From positions 22,794,501-22,858,500 of the forward strand of contig NC_090295.1 of NCBI RefSeq assembly GCF_037392515.1: DNA of 64,000 nt, given 5' to 3'. This document shows, in pieces, positions 21,950 through 34,279 of the stretch (position 1 is its first letter; every line of letters begins with the position of its first letter). A program made the translations under genes and the position numbers. This stretch comes from Haliotis asinina. Taxonomy: Eukaryota; Mollusca; Gastropoda; Lepetellida; Haliotidae. A model generated the notes under the pieces. That model saw only the letters and a list, made by a program, of their open reading frames with translations. It was not told the DNA's origin and ran no database searches.

Positions 21950-24900
21950 AAAATATTCTACATTTTTCCACGTCAGCTAATATTCCACATTCTGCATACT
22001 TCACCTCAAATTCCACATGCTTCCCACAACACCTCATATTCCACATTCTGCCCACCTAATCCTATATTCAACATTCTGCCCACCGCACCTCATATTCCAC
22101 GTTCTGCCCACCCAGTGATATGGTCCACATTCTTCCCACGCCACCTCAAATTTCACATTCTGACAACAGACCTCAAATTGCACATTCTGCCCCTACCACC
22201 TCATACTCCACATTCTGCCCACCCCACCTCATATTGCACATTCTGCTAACCCCACCTCATATTCCACATTCTGCCCACCCCACTTCATATTGCACATTCT
22301 GCCCCTACCACCTCATACTCCACATTCTGCCCACCCCACTTCATATTGCACATTCTGCCCACCCCACTTCAGACTGTACATTCTGCCCACCCCACTTCAT
22401 ATTGTACATTCTGCCAACCCCACTTCATATTGTACATTCTGCCCACTCCATTTCATATTGCACATTCTGCTAACCCCACTTCATATTGTACATTCTGCTA
22501 ACCCCACTTCATATTGCACATTCTGCCCACTCCATTTCATATTGCACATTCTGCCCACCCCACTTCATATTGCACATTCTGCCCACCCCACTTCATATTG
22601 TACATTCTGTCCACCCCACTTCATATTGTACATTTTGCCCACCCCACTTCATATTGTACATTCTGCCTACCCCACTTCATATTGTACATTTTGCCCACCC
22701 CACTTCATATTGTACATTCTGCCTACCCCACTTCATATTGTACATTTTGCCCACTCCATTTCATATTGCATATTCTGTCCACCCCACTTCATACTGCACA
22801 TTTTGCCCACTCCATTTCATATTGCACATTCTGCCCACCCCACTTCATATTGCACATTCTGCCCACCCCACGTCATATTGCACATTCTGCCCACACCACT
22901 TCATATTGTACATTCTGCCCACCCCACTTCATATTGTACATTCTGCCCACCCCACTTCATATTGCACATTTTGCCCACCCCACTTCATATTGTACATTCT
23001 GCCTACCCCACTTCATATTGTACATTTTGCCCACTCCATTTCATATTGCACATTCTGCCCACCCCACTTCATATTGCACATTCTGCCCACCCCACTTCAG
23101 ACTGTACATTCTGCCCACCCCACTTCATATTGTACATTCTGCCAACCCCACTTCATATTGCACATTCTGCCCACTCCATTTCATATTGCACATTCTGCTA
23201 ACCCCACTTCATATTGTACATTCTGCTAACCCCACTTCATATTGCACATTCTGCCCACTCCATTTCATATTGCACATTCTGCCCACCCCACTTCATATTG
23301 CACATTCTGCTAACCCCACTTCATATTGTACATTCTGCTAACCCCACTTCATATTGCACATTCTGCCAACCCCACTTCATATTGTACATTCTGCCCACTC
23401 CATTTCATATTGCACATTCTGCCCACCTAATCCTATATTCAACATTCTGCCCACCGCACCTCATATTCCACGTTCTGCCCACCCAGTGATATGGTCCACA
23501 TTCTTCCCACGCCACCTCAAATTTCACATTCTGACAACAGACCTCAAATTGCACATTCTGCCCCTACCACCTCATACTCCACATTCTGCCCACCCCACCT
23601 CATATTGCACATTCTGCTAACCCCACCTCATATTCCACATTCTGCCCACCCCACTTCATATTGCACATTCTGCCCCTACCACCTCATACTCCACATTCTG
23701 CCCACCCCACTTCATATTGCACATTCTGCCCACCCCACTTCAGACTGTACATTCTGCCCACCCCACTTCATATTGTACATTCTGCCAACCCCACTTCATA
23801 TTGTACATTCTGCCCACTCCATTTCATATTGCACATTCTGCTAACCCCACTTCATATTGTACATTCTGCTAACCCCACTTCATATTGCACATTCTGCCCA
23901 CTCCATTTCATATTGCACATTCTGCCCACCCCACTTCATATTGCACATTCTGCCCACCCCACTTCATATTGTACATTCTGTCCACCCCACTTCATATTGT
24001 ACATTTTGCCCACCCCACTTCATATTGTACATTCTGCCTACCCCACTTCATATTGTACATTTTGCCCACCCCACTTCATATTGTACATTCTGCCTACCCC
24101 ACTTCATATTGTACATTTTGCCCACTCCATTTCATATTGCATATTCTGTCCACCCCACTTCATACTGCACATTTTGCCCACTCCATTTCATATTGCACAT
24201 TCTGCCCACCCCACTTCATATTGCACATTCTGCCCACCCCACGTCATATTGCACATTCTGCCCACACCACTTCATATTGTACATTCTGCCCACCCCACTT
24301 CATATTGTACATTCTGCCCACCCCACTTCATATTGCACATTTTGCCCACCCCACTTCATATTGTACATTCTGCCTACCCCACTTCATATTGTACATTTTG
24401 CCCACTCCATTTCATATTGCACATTCTGCCCACCCCACTTCATATTGCACATTCTGCCCACCCCACTTCAGACTGTACATTCTGCCCACCCCACTTCATA
24501 TTGTACATTCTGCCAACCCCACTTCATATTGCACATTCTGCCCACTCCATTTCATATTGCACATTCTGCTAACCCCACTTCATATTGTACATTCTGCTAA
24601 CCCCACTTCATATTGCACATTCTGCCCACTCCATTTCATATTGCACATTCTGCCCACCCCACTTCATATTGCACATTCTGCTAACCCCACTTCATATTGT
24701 ACATTCTGCTAACCCCACTTCATATTGCACATTCTGCCAACCCCACTTCATATTGTACATTCTGCCCACTCCATTTCATATTGCACATTCTGCCCACCCC
24801 ACTTCATATTGCACATTCTGCCCACCCCACTTCATATTGTACATTCTGTCCACCCCACTTCATATTGTACATTTTGCCCACCCCACTTCATATTGTACAT

Positions 24901-25935
24901 TCTGCCTACCCCACTTCATATTGTACATTTTGCCCACTCCATTTCATATTGCATATTCTGTCCACCCCTTTTCATACTGCACATTTTGCCCACTCCATTT
25001 CATATTGCACATTCTGCCCACCCCACTTCATATTGCACATTCTGCCCACCCCACGTCATATTGCACATTCTGCCCACCCCACTTCATATTGCACATTCTG
25101 CCCACTCCATTTCATATTGCACATTCTGCCCACCCCACTTCATATTGCACATTCTGCCCACCCCACTTCATATTGTACATTCTGCCCACCCCACTTCATA
25201 TTGTACATTCTGCCTACCCCACTTCATATTGTACATTTTGCCCACTCCATTTCATATTGCATATTCTGTCCACCCCTTTTCATACTGCACATTTTGCCCA
25301 CTCCATTTCATATTGCACATTCTGCCCACCCCACTTCATATTGCACATTCTGCCCACCCCACGTCATATTGCACATTCTGCCCACACCACTTCATATTGT
25401 ACATTCTGCCCACCCCACTTCATATTGTACATTCTGCCCACCCCACTTCATATTGCACATTTTGCCCACCCCACTTCATATTGTACATTCTGCCTACCCC
25501 ACTTCATATTGTGCATTTTGCCCACTCCATTTCATATTGCACATTCTGTCCACCCCACTTCATATTGTACATTCTGCCCACCCCACTTCATATTGAACAT
25601 TCTGCCCACTCCATTTCATATTGTACATTCTGTCCACTCCACTTCATATTGTACATCTTGCCCACCCACTTCATATTGCACATTTTGCCCACCCCACTTC
25701 ATATTGCACTTTCTGTCCACCCCACTTCATATTGTACATTCTGCCCACCCAACTTCATATTGCACATTCTGCCCACTCCATTTCATATTGTACATTCTGT
25801 TCACCCCACTTCATATTGTACATTCTGGCAACAGCACTTCATATTGCACATCTTGCCCACCCCTTTTCATGTTGTACATTTTGCCCACCCCTTTTCATAT
25901 TGCACATTATACCCACGCAACCTCATACGCTACCT
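21950..25935 (+). repeat. 28-bp minisatellite, copy C (about 142 units)
   Basis: Nearly perfect 28-bp units of form CACTTCATATTGCACATTCT plus GCCCACCC, with few variable sites (G/T before ACATT, CCACC/CCACT, CCC/CTA). The edges are more diverged and resemble copies A and B (CACCTCATATTCC). Because 28 is one more than a multiple of three and no phase of the unit holds a stop, all three forward frames stay open, giving overlapping frames up to 499 codons. These are not protein genes. Higher-order duplications of 1371 and 308 bp are visible. Confidence 0.97.
22042..24783 (+). repeat. 1371-bp tandem duplication inside the copy C array
   Basis: Positions 22,042-23,412 and 23,413-24,783 appear identical; translated frames of 303, 247 and 275 codons recur exactly 1371 bases apart. 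The block carries the left-edge private units (CCTAATCCTATATTCAAC, CAGTGATATGGTCCAC), so the array edge was copied into its middle. 1371 is 49 units minus one base. Confidence 0.93.
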
Positions 25936-26289
25936 TCTGCCAACGTCGTCACTTTACTTTCGTCACCAGGACATTCTAGTCTACCCCCTCGTAATCAAGC
26001 GCATTCCATCGCCATCGCCTCGTACACCCTCCTACCGTAAACTACTCCGTAGCATCCGTTTTCTTGATTTGCTGTTGGTTAGTGCGGCTGATATCGCTTG
26101 TCGAAACATTATGTTTAACTCTTTCGATGGGCATGTCTCATGTCGACTCACAATTAAGCAGCGACAAAAAACCCAGTGCCACAATACATATGGGGTATCT
26201 CACGTGAAAAGTCAGCTTATTTGAATGTACTGCCCTAAACTTACTTTTGTTGTAGAAATGCAACGTTCAAAGTGTCCCATATGGTTTAC
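25936..26289. other. Spacer between the 28-bp and 31-bp arrays (copy C)
   Basis: Homologous to 17,430-17,590 (CCCCCTCGTAATCA, GCCTCGTACACCCTCCTAC). No gene is seen. Confidence 0.7.
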
Positions 26290-26885
26290 GGTAAGGATAT
26301 CACGATACAGGTGCCTCATGCGAATCGTGTGGTGATAATACGATGTATATCTTGATCCTGAGACCACAATATGATGCTAGTATACATCGCGATCTGAGGT
26401 CACAATACAATGCGTAATGCGATGCTGACTTCACGATACAATGTGTATTTCGATACCAAAGTCACGATATGACATGATTCTCGATACCGAAGTCACGATA
26501 TGATGCATATCTTAATATTGAGGTCACGATTCGATAGGTATCGTGAAACTGAGGTTAGGATACGATACACAATGTGATTCTGAGATCACGGTAGGATGTG
26601 TATCTCGATCTGAGGTCACAATTCGATAGCTATCTCGATAATGGGGTCACGATACGATATGCAATGAGATACTGATGTCATGATACGAGGTCACAACATG
26701 ATACTTATCGCGATACCAAGGTCACGATATGATGCATATCTTGATACTGGGGTTACAATTTGATACGTACCGCGATACTTAGGTTACGATATGATACGTA
26801 ATGGGAAACTGAGTTCACGATGGGATGCGTATCTCAATACCGAGGTCATGATGCGATACGTATCTTGATAGTGCATGTCAGACAT
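26290..26885 (+). repeat. 31-bp minisatellite, copy C (about 19 diverged units)
   Basis: Degenerate units with GATACTGAGGTCACGAT and GATACGTATC-like dyads. It is the most diverged of the three 31-bp arrays, in contrast to the highly homogeneous 28-bp array beside it. Confidence 0.9.
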
Positions 26886-27059
26886 TTGGCACATAACAAG
26901 TAGTCATATTCCCAGGATGGTAGGTTGATACCATAGCTCACCAATAACCAAATACTTGTTAACAGTAAGCCTGAGTAATATCTTTTATCGTTAGACATTA
27001 CTATACATAGGACAACTGACAATCAGCACCCATCAACCACCCTCATCAAGTCAATTTCA

Positions 27060-27600
27060 TTCTGTCCACGTCATGTTTGTGTTATTCTCTGTCCATAGCA
27101 CCTAACATTTCATGTTCTTACCTACGAGGGCTTAAATATAGAGGTTCATATTTTTCATACAATGCCCAAGGGCAAATTGTCACTGTGACGTGACGTCGTG
27201 GACGTTGCATTCTACATGCGACGACAGCGGGTGTTTGAAAAAGTTCATTTTGCTTCATTTTCCTCAATTTGATGATAATTTTATATTAGTGCTCATATCA
27301 TACTGTGTTTACGACACTCGTACCTAAATATCGGTATATTCCTCACTCTCGCTCGGGAAATACCAAAATTTAAACACTCGCGTCGTAAAAATAGTTTGAC
27401 ATGGGCACTCATATAATATAATCTATTTCTCTTCACGTCACCGTATATATCACAGTATCTCTACGTCAACTCATATTCTACTGTGTGTCCAACACACAAT
27501 ATATTCCAGAGTGTGTCCACCTCATCTCCTGTTCAACATTCTGTTCACGTCACCTCAATTTCCACACTCTATCCACGTCTTTATTCTTCTGTTCTCTTTA
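27060..27600 (+). repeat. Degenerate 28-bp minisatellite relics
   Basis: Scattered weak units (CACGTCACCgTATATatCAC, CTCATATTCTACTGTGTGTCC, CACCTCATCTCCTGTTCAAC). They combine the CATTCTG form of arrays A-C with the CAGTGTGTCC form of array D. Between 27,130 and 27,420 only plain AT-rich sequence is seen. Confidence 0.65.
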
Positions 27601-28260
27601 GTTCACACTAGTGACCTAGCCGTCCACATTTAGAACATACCAAACGTAAAAGTAAATCGAATAAAGTGAAATTTAGATTGGTAATCGTCATAATTTTACC
27701 TCGCCAACTGAACCCTCAGCAGGTTCGACACGTGCTTTTATGTCACTGTTCCAAGTAATGCACTTAGCCCCTTGTAATCCAAACCAGTAACAGCGATTCG
27801 AATCTATGATCGTTTGTAAAACAACTTTTATCCCAGGTAGAATGAAATCCTGAGACTTAAATTTTTAATTGGCAAGGTAAAATTGTGAGGATTCGCAATC
27901 TTAATTTCACTTTATTTGGCATACTTTTTTGTTCAAAATAAAATTCATCTGTACGTTTTCACTGCAAACAGGTTTTACGGTCAGCTTGTGTCCCGCGTGT
28001 CAGATCGAGGTGATAACCCTTTTCACAGGTGCTTTTGTTCCATGTCACATAGCCAGGGAATCATTTTGTTCAACCGATCCCAAGTACACAGTTTATGCGA
28101 TCCTGTGCCTATATTGTTGTCATTTGTTGGTCATTGTGTAACAGCTTTTGAAATGTATTACATAATATCTGTTGGCAAAGGTGTGCTGCACTCACAGACA
28201 GTTCTGGAAAGTTCCACACGATTCTACAAACACATGGACATTTTAGGCAAAGTCTAACAC
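27601..28260. other. Duplicated post-array block (copy C)
   Basis: No gene. Positions 27,960-28,260 align with 42,140-42,450 of copy D (GAGGTGATAACCxxTxTCACA, GCCATTGTGTAACA-like, TTTGAAATGxATTACxTAAT, GGCAAAGGTxTGC), so the duplication continues past the array. Confidence 0.6.
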
Positions 28261-28429
28261 AGAATATTGTGGAAAGGTAATTCCTTTGCAGTGGACCATT
28301 AGGAAAAAAAACCCATGTAGAATATTAAGGAACTTGTTAACAATTTTAGATGAACCTCTAATCCACATCATCATTGATCACTCTGTGTTTATCCTGCATT
28401 GGGCTTTATCTGTACTGACTAGAATTTAG

Positions 28430-28517
28430 AACTGATCTTCAGCAAACTACCCTTGTCGTTAGAAGCGATAAGTGGGACCACGTGGTCAGACTCGATGAAT
28501 TGGTGGACACATGTCAT
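28430..28517 (-). mobile_element. SINE fragment
   Basis: Minus-strand piece of the CAGCAATATTCCAGC family: CTTCAGCAAACTACCCTTGT, GACCACGTGGTCAGACTCG, GGTGGACACATGTCATC. Confidence 0.65.
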
Positions 28518-28810
28518 CCGTGAACAGTCTTCACCGCTCACCCTTATCCCATCACAGTCTTCACCATGCACCCTTATCTGTGACCTCAGGGGAACATTCT
28601 TCACCACTCGAGCTCGCCATTATCAGTGACCATGCAAAATACGTCTTCACCACACAATTTTATCAGAGACCTCAGGGAACATTCTTCACCGCTCACCCTT
28701 ATCGGTGACCTCCGGGGTTCAGTCTTTCCCATAACCTCCACGAACATTCGTCACCATTCTCCTTTTCCCGCAACCTCCAGGGACATTCGTCACTACTCTC
28801 CTTTTTCCAT
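28518..28810 (+). repeat. Degenerate minisatellite of about 39 bp
   Basis: About seven units of the type CATTCTTCACCGCTCACCCT followed by TATCGGTGACCTCAGGGA, grading into a CATTCGTCACCATTCTCC form. Confidence 0.8.
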
Positions 28811-29094
28811 ACCGGTCCCTGTTCCGATGAATGCTGTATGCCAAATTACGAGAATCAGTGTTTGGGATTCTTTCGTTAAAATAACGAGTACTTGGGTCCG
28901 TTTTGGTCGTGAATTCTGTAAAAAACTATATATTTATTTCTTCAGTACACAGGCATACAATGCTGACAGATTTGAGCTACTTTGACATCTTAATAAACAC
29001 AGGGCCACGAAATCACAAAACAGTTTCAGTGCTTCTCTTCGCGTGCTTTCTCTGACGGGACTGCTTGCTTGGCAGATTTTACGTCCGTTTCCCG
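28811..29094. other. Non-coding stretch
   Basis: No gene. Positions 28,980-29,090 resemble block f (GACGGGACTGCTTGCTTGGC against GACGACCCTGCTTGCTTCCC at 10,220). Confidence 0.5.
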
Positions 29095-29205
29095 ATACTA
29101 TACTATACTATACTGTACTGTACTGTACTGTACTGTACTGTACTGTACTGTACTGTACTGTACTGTACTGTACTGTACTGTACTGTACTGTACTGTACTG
29201 TACTA
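29095..29205. repeat. (TACTG)n microsatellite
   Basis: About 21 pentanucleotide units; the plus-strand open frame across it (TVLYCTVLYC) is an artefact. Confidence 0.97.
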
Positions 29206-29735
29206 CTAGATATTTGTATAGCGCTGATATCCAGTTAGTTCAACTGCCCAAGGGTGCTTTGTTTTTCCCTTGATCATTGTATGTCCATCACAACGGCACA
29301 TAGTATTTTCATGGGGATCATGCAACTACTGCAGCCAACCAGGTGCACCGAGTTAATGTTGCTTTCCCATCCTTGCGTAACCATTGACAGTAGGTAACCA
29401 TTGACAGTAGGTAACCATTCACAGCTGGGTGGACGGGGACAGATATTCACAGTACTTTGTCCATGCTTACTGCACCTTGCTGTTCCCGCAACTAGGTGTT
29501 TGCACGTATTCGTGTGACCACCATCCGGTCATCTACCAACGGATTCGTGGGTTCTTTTAAGTACACACGGTTGTGTACTGCACACTTGGGGTTGCGACAA
29601 CACTGAAAGCGTCTGCATAAAAGTTGACTACAGGGGTTTTTTTCACACCCAATCACAGGTCTGCTCGATTACGGCACCTCCAAGCTCGCTGGATTAGGAG
29701 CCTGGCGCCATAGACAGCTCGCCCACCGTGTGTAT
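29206..29735. mobile_element. Interspersed repeat inserted in block f
   Basis: About 530 bases separate the two halves of block f similarity (29,090 and 29,735). It starts at the microsatellite with TAGATATTTGTATAGCGCTG and contains three 17-bp units (GTAACCATTGACAGTAG). No coding capacity; probably a SINE-like or other non-autonomous repeat, family not recognised. Confidence 0.5.
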
Positions 29736-29799
29736 ATTTTACACACCATCTGACGGTATAATGATATTTAAGTCAGTTTAATGTTTAAACTCGTTTTGG

Positions 29800-32209
29800 T
29801 GTGCATTAAGAGGTGATGAAAATTTCAAGCATTTCCGTTTTAGTCTGACATTTCTGATTTATATATGTTTTTTCATATTCATTCCATCATGTGTGAGTCA
29901 GCAAAGTTACATACTGTTAGACATGACTGACACAAAATCATGTCAGCACTATGCACAATTTCTTCAGTTTATTATCTATTTTAAAGTGTATCTTTATTGC
30001 TTTTTGAAAGGTAAATATCATACCATAATAATTGCCCAGTCCACAAAGAAAATAACAGATCGGTTTTAGAAACATACATTTCAAGTATATGAGTCGTTTT
30101 CAAAACATGCAGGAATTCTTGTCCCTACTCAATCACATCAATATTCCTTCAAATTTGTTGCAATTCTTCAGCCCAAGACGGACATTAAGGCATTATGTTT
30201 GTATATCTATGTTTAATAGTGGACAAATATGTTTAGATTTTTTATTACAGTCCTTGAAAGGGCTAAAAATGAGCTGTTTTCACTGTCCCTCAGTGAGGGT
30301 GTTGTTCGGTTTTCATATCTGTTGATACAAATTCACTAAATTAGTTAACTTTCGGGGGCTGATTTCATGTGTATGAAATGTTTAGTTCACACACATAATA
30401 ACTGAAAGTAGTTTGACGCCATATTTTATAAAATAAGACATGTTTTATAGCTGTCCGTCAGCTATTGTTCATTCCTGTAACGACAATCTCAAATTTGAAA
30501 TAATGTATGATCCCTGATGCCAAGATACCCAAACTTGTGCGTGCTCTTGGGCACTTCCTGTGTTCTCATGACCAGCCAAGTTCCAGATGTACTATTGAGT
30601 GGGAGTTGCGGGGAAAGGGCTTAAAATATTAGGACATGGAGCATATATTTATTAAGCATCTTTCTTGTAACAATACTGTTGCACTGACATGTACAATATC
30701 GCAAAATTTTGTTTCCATGATTGCATTTGAATTATGAAACTTGCAAAGTCCAATTTTTGTGAGGGGGCATTAATTTCCTCATAATGTAATTTGTGTTGAT
30801 GTATTTCTTTCCTGTAACATACTTTATTGTAATGCTAAAAATTGTAACAGGAAATAAAAATCAGACGTTTAAACAAGAACTATGTATGTAATATAAACTT
30901 GTATCTTAATATATTATTAGGTGTGAACCCGTCACACTTTTGGTTCAATATATTATGTTTATACAATGTGAAAAAGAGATGATAAGTGACATTTTCCCCC
31001 TCAGACTGTTACAGTAGAGAATGGTAATTGTTACGGGAAAGAATATATCTGTTACTGTTATTATCATGTTCAAGTTTTTACTAATATTTTACCCCATTTA
31101 GGAGTGATCACTACATGAATATTATTCTCTACCTTATGTGTATACAATTAACAGCATTTGCTGGATCTACATACTGATTTAACTACAATGAATGCAACCG
31201 TTACAGTAAAGAATTAATTCTGTTACTGTAAAGAACGTGTATGTTACCGTAAAGAATAACAGCAGTTCACAGGGGATATTTGTATAATATATGCATATGT
31301 CTTAATATATTCTTAGGTGTAAACCAGTGTAAACTCACACTTTTGGTTCAATATATTGATATTTATTTAATGTGAAAAACAGATTGTTAAGCAACATTTT
31401 TTTGTCTTTCCTGTAACAAGCGTATCTTTCCCGCAACAACAATATTTTTTGTATTTTTTTAAGGTTTTAAATAATCATATTAAAATATTGTATCAATAAG
31501 TATGAATGTTTTCAATACCATTAATGTAATAAAACATTTTCTTGGGTGAGGTTTTGCTGAAAAAAACAAAATGGAAACTAAGTTCTATGTGTGATTTCTA
31601 GAAAGCATAAATACAAATCTATTTAAGCAAAGAAATCCATGCAAATTCAAGCATTTAGGTGGATATACAAACAATCTAAGCTTATCTTCATGTCTGTCAC
31701 ACAATATTGCTAGAAATATCATTTTTATATCATGTTACATCATCTAAAGTGTTGTTACGGGAAAGAAATGTAAATTTGGTGATTTGAGAAAACAACAAAT
31801 TTTTAAAAAAGTATAATTGCAATTAAGGCCTATTTTTTATGTTTAGAAAGAGCAATAGCATATGATGCTATTTAAAGAATAAAAAAATAACTTTTCAGTC
31901 ATTTCATTTTGTCATTTCATGAGAACTAAATGTTGGCATATTTTGAAAACAACTCATATATGTCAGCAGTTGGTTTATAATAACAATAGAAAATGTTTTC
32001 ATCAATATCTCGTTATTACTTTTATTCAAAACATATTAAATTATTTTTATAATTGCTTGGGTAATGAGTTTTGCTGTTAGACAGAAACAGTGTTATTGTT
32101 CTCGCTCGAGGACGAGCTGAGGTTCATATGGCAACATGCAATCATTACAGGAGAACACAAGTCATTGTTGTCACACTAATGAAGTAACAAGACTTGATCA
32201 CAAATAGAT
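29800..32209. other. AT-rich gene-free region with a repeated motif
   Basis: No gene. Two related segments (30,890-31,020 and 31,290-31,410) share ACTTTTGGTTCAATATATT about 395 bases apart. A 15-base motif TGTTACnGkAAAGAA recurs nine times in both orientations between 30,805 and 31,767. Origin unknown. Confidence 0.6.
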
Positions 32210-32741
32210 AAGCAGGATTCACACTACCCGTCAGATGTTTGAACATTGTATTGGCTTTTAACCAATAAGAAAAGACCTCAGATTTATCTAAAGGGTAATA
32301 CGCGTTGATATCGTTTAGCGTCACTGCTGATTGCGGTATTACAAGCCAGAATTAATCTTGTTACAGAACAGATACATGACACTAAAATATCTTACACTCA
32401 TAACCAGAACGGGTTTGATAATGAATCACAAACGCAGGTAGCGTTGAAGAAGTCAGATTAATGGCTGAATGTATCGAACAAATAACACAGCACGATATGA
32501 TGAAATATATATATGTATCTATGAACATGTCATGATAATTGGTGTTAACCTCAGAAACCCACTTGTGTGCAAAACATAACTATTTACAGTATAACATCGA
32601 ACACCTTCACCTGAACATGTATACTAACGGGGAAAAGAAACTACTTAAAATAAAATAAAATAAATGAACGTCAGTTGAAAAGGTTTCCGCCACGCTTACA
32701 ATCAGCCACTGACTGAAATGAGACAAGAGTTGGTTCGGATA
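32210..32741. other. Block f remnant (copy C) and junction to copy D
   Basis: 32,240-32,310 aligns with 10,380-10,440 (GGCTTTTAACCaaTAAGAAA, GACCTCAGATTTA). The rest is unassigned. No gene is seen. Confidence 0.55.
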
Positions 32742-33095
32742 TGTAACAGCATTCCTCGAGGAGCTTTTTCAAGTGAACACTAACGTCTGCTCAACTGAAA
32801 TTGTGATTATCGATGTACAATACAACGCAGATATCAGACTCCAGTGCAGATATCGATAAGCTGACTCACAAAGCCCCATAAACACAACCTGCTACTAGAT
32901 GTAAGAGCGCAAATTCGCCCAAAACCACTAAGGGAACACATGGAGTAAGCAATCTCAATGGTGATTGTCCTATTATAAAAGTGAGAGATTGAGTGGATGA
33001 GCTATATACATGCAAGGCAGGCACCAGTCTCAAGGTCAGATATCGGTAGCTGACTCACATAGCCCCACAAAGCAAACTGTCACTGATTATAAGAG

Positions 33096-33362
33096 TGAGT
33101 GAGTGAGTTTAGTTTTACGCCGCTCTCAGCAATATTCCAGCTATATGGCGGCGGTCTGTAAAATAATCGAGTCTGGACCAGACAATCCAGTGATCAACAA
33201 CATGAGCATCAATCTGCGCTATTGGGAACCGATGACATGTGTCAACCAAGTCAGCAAGCCTGACCACCCGATCCCGTTAGTCGCCTCTTACGACAAGCAT
33301 AGTCGCCTTTTATGGCAAGCATGAGTTGCTGAAGGCCTATTCTACCCCGGGACCTTCACGGG
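33096..33362 (+). mobile_element. SINE, full copy with 12-bp target duplication
   Basis: It begins GTGAGTGAGTTTAGTTTTAC, carries CAGCAATATTCCAGCTATAT, and ends CCCCGGGACCTTCACGG. It is flanked by TGATTATAAGAG on both sides (33,084-33,095 and 33,363-33,374). The paralogous site in copy B (about 11,293) has one uninterrupted copy of that sequence, so insertion took place after the B/D split or only on this copy. Confidence 0.92.
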
Positions 33363-33564
33363 TGATTATAAGAGCGCAGAGGCGACAAAAGCAACCAACA
33401 GAACACATGGAGTAAGCAAACGCGATGGTGATGGTGCTATTTCTGAAAGTGAAGCAGCTGAAAGTGACTGGATGATCTGGAGCCTTGAGCTAAGTACAAA
33501 AGTAGGAACTTACAAGCATACTTTGTGTTATTTTCATAATTACTTACCACACATATGTTCCACC

Positions 33565-33690
33565 AAATGCACAGTGATAAAGAGAAGCAGTCACTGATAG
33601 CAATATGAAAACAGAAAATACTCACATACCCAAATGCACAGCAATAAACATAAGCAGTCATTGATAGCAATTTCAAAACAGAAAACATTT
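33565..33690 (+). repeat. 67-bp repeat, two units
   Basis: CACATACCCAAATGCACAG units corresponding to the six-unit array of copy B (11,460-11,895). Confidence 0.85.
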
Positions 33691-34279
33691 ACATAAGTCT
33701 CCGGCATTGCCCATGGTCTTCACACAGAAATATTTTAAATATTTGTCATTTCTTAACGAATCGTGCATTAATAAAAGTCTCCTTTCTTCGCGCCCAGTGC
33801 GACGTTAAGCGTTATTGTCGGGACTGGAAGAGGAAAGAGGTTCGTCTAACAAACTATCACTATCACCTGGCTGCGGCTAGACATACAATATAACAAAATA
33901 CGGAACTTTTCTATTGAATCTCACTATTTCCACAACATATTTTCATAGGATTTGGGATTAAAATAGACATTACTGATTAAATCTAGTGTTATTTGCGAAG
34001 TGGTTTCTGAGTTTTACAAAACAGAAAGGTCTTTACGAAAGTTCTTCATTCTTAGGTGTGATCAAAATGTGAAGATCAACGCATTGAATTTACTTGCCCC
34101 CGTTTTATTTATAAAATCAATAGTTGAAAATAGCTTTACTCTGGACTCACGCACACACTTTGAGACTGAACTATTGTATTGTTAGATCGGAAGAAGAAAC
34201 AATTTGCTAAAGAACAGAAAATGTTGGAATATACATAGAAATGTACACTGTAAAAGTGGTGACTTTAAAAAACAGCACG

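Larger units (their letters stand above)
32742..34279. other. Duplicated block a (copy D)
   Basis: Aligns with 11,143-12,531, with an internal partial duplication (GATATCGaTAaGCTGACTCA at about 32,850 and GATATCGGTAGCTGACTCAC at about 33,040). It holds a full SINE and two 67-bp units (33,565-33,690). No gene. Confidence 0.7.

Noticed and set aside
21950-25935. CRISPR-like array
   Set aside because: Units abut without unique spacers, there are no cas genes, and the window is eukaryotic. It is a minisatellite.
22120-26224. Long overlapping open frames (up to 499 codons) as a family of His/Pro/Cys-rich repeat proteins
   Set aside because: All three forward frames are open at once and follow the 28-bp unit exactly; there is no start context, splice structure or codon bias.
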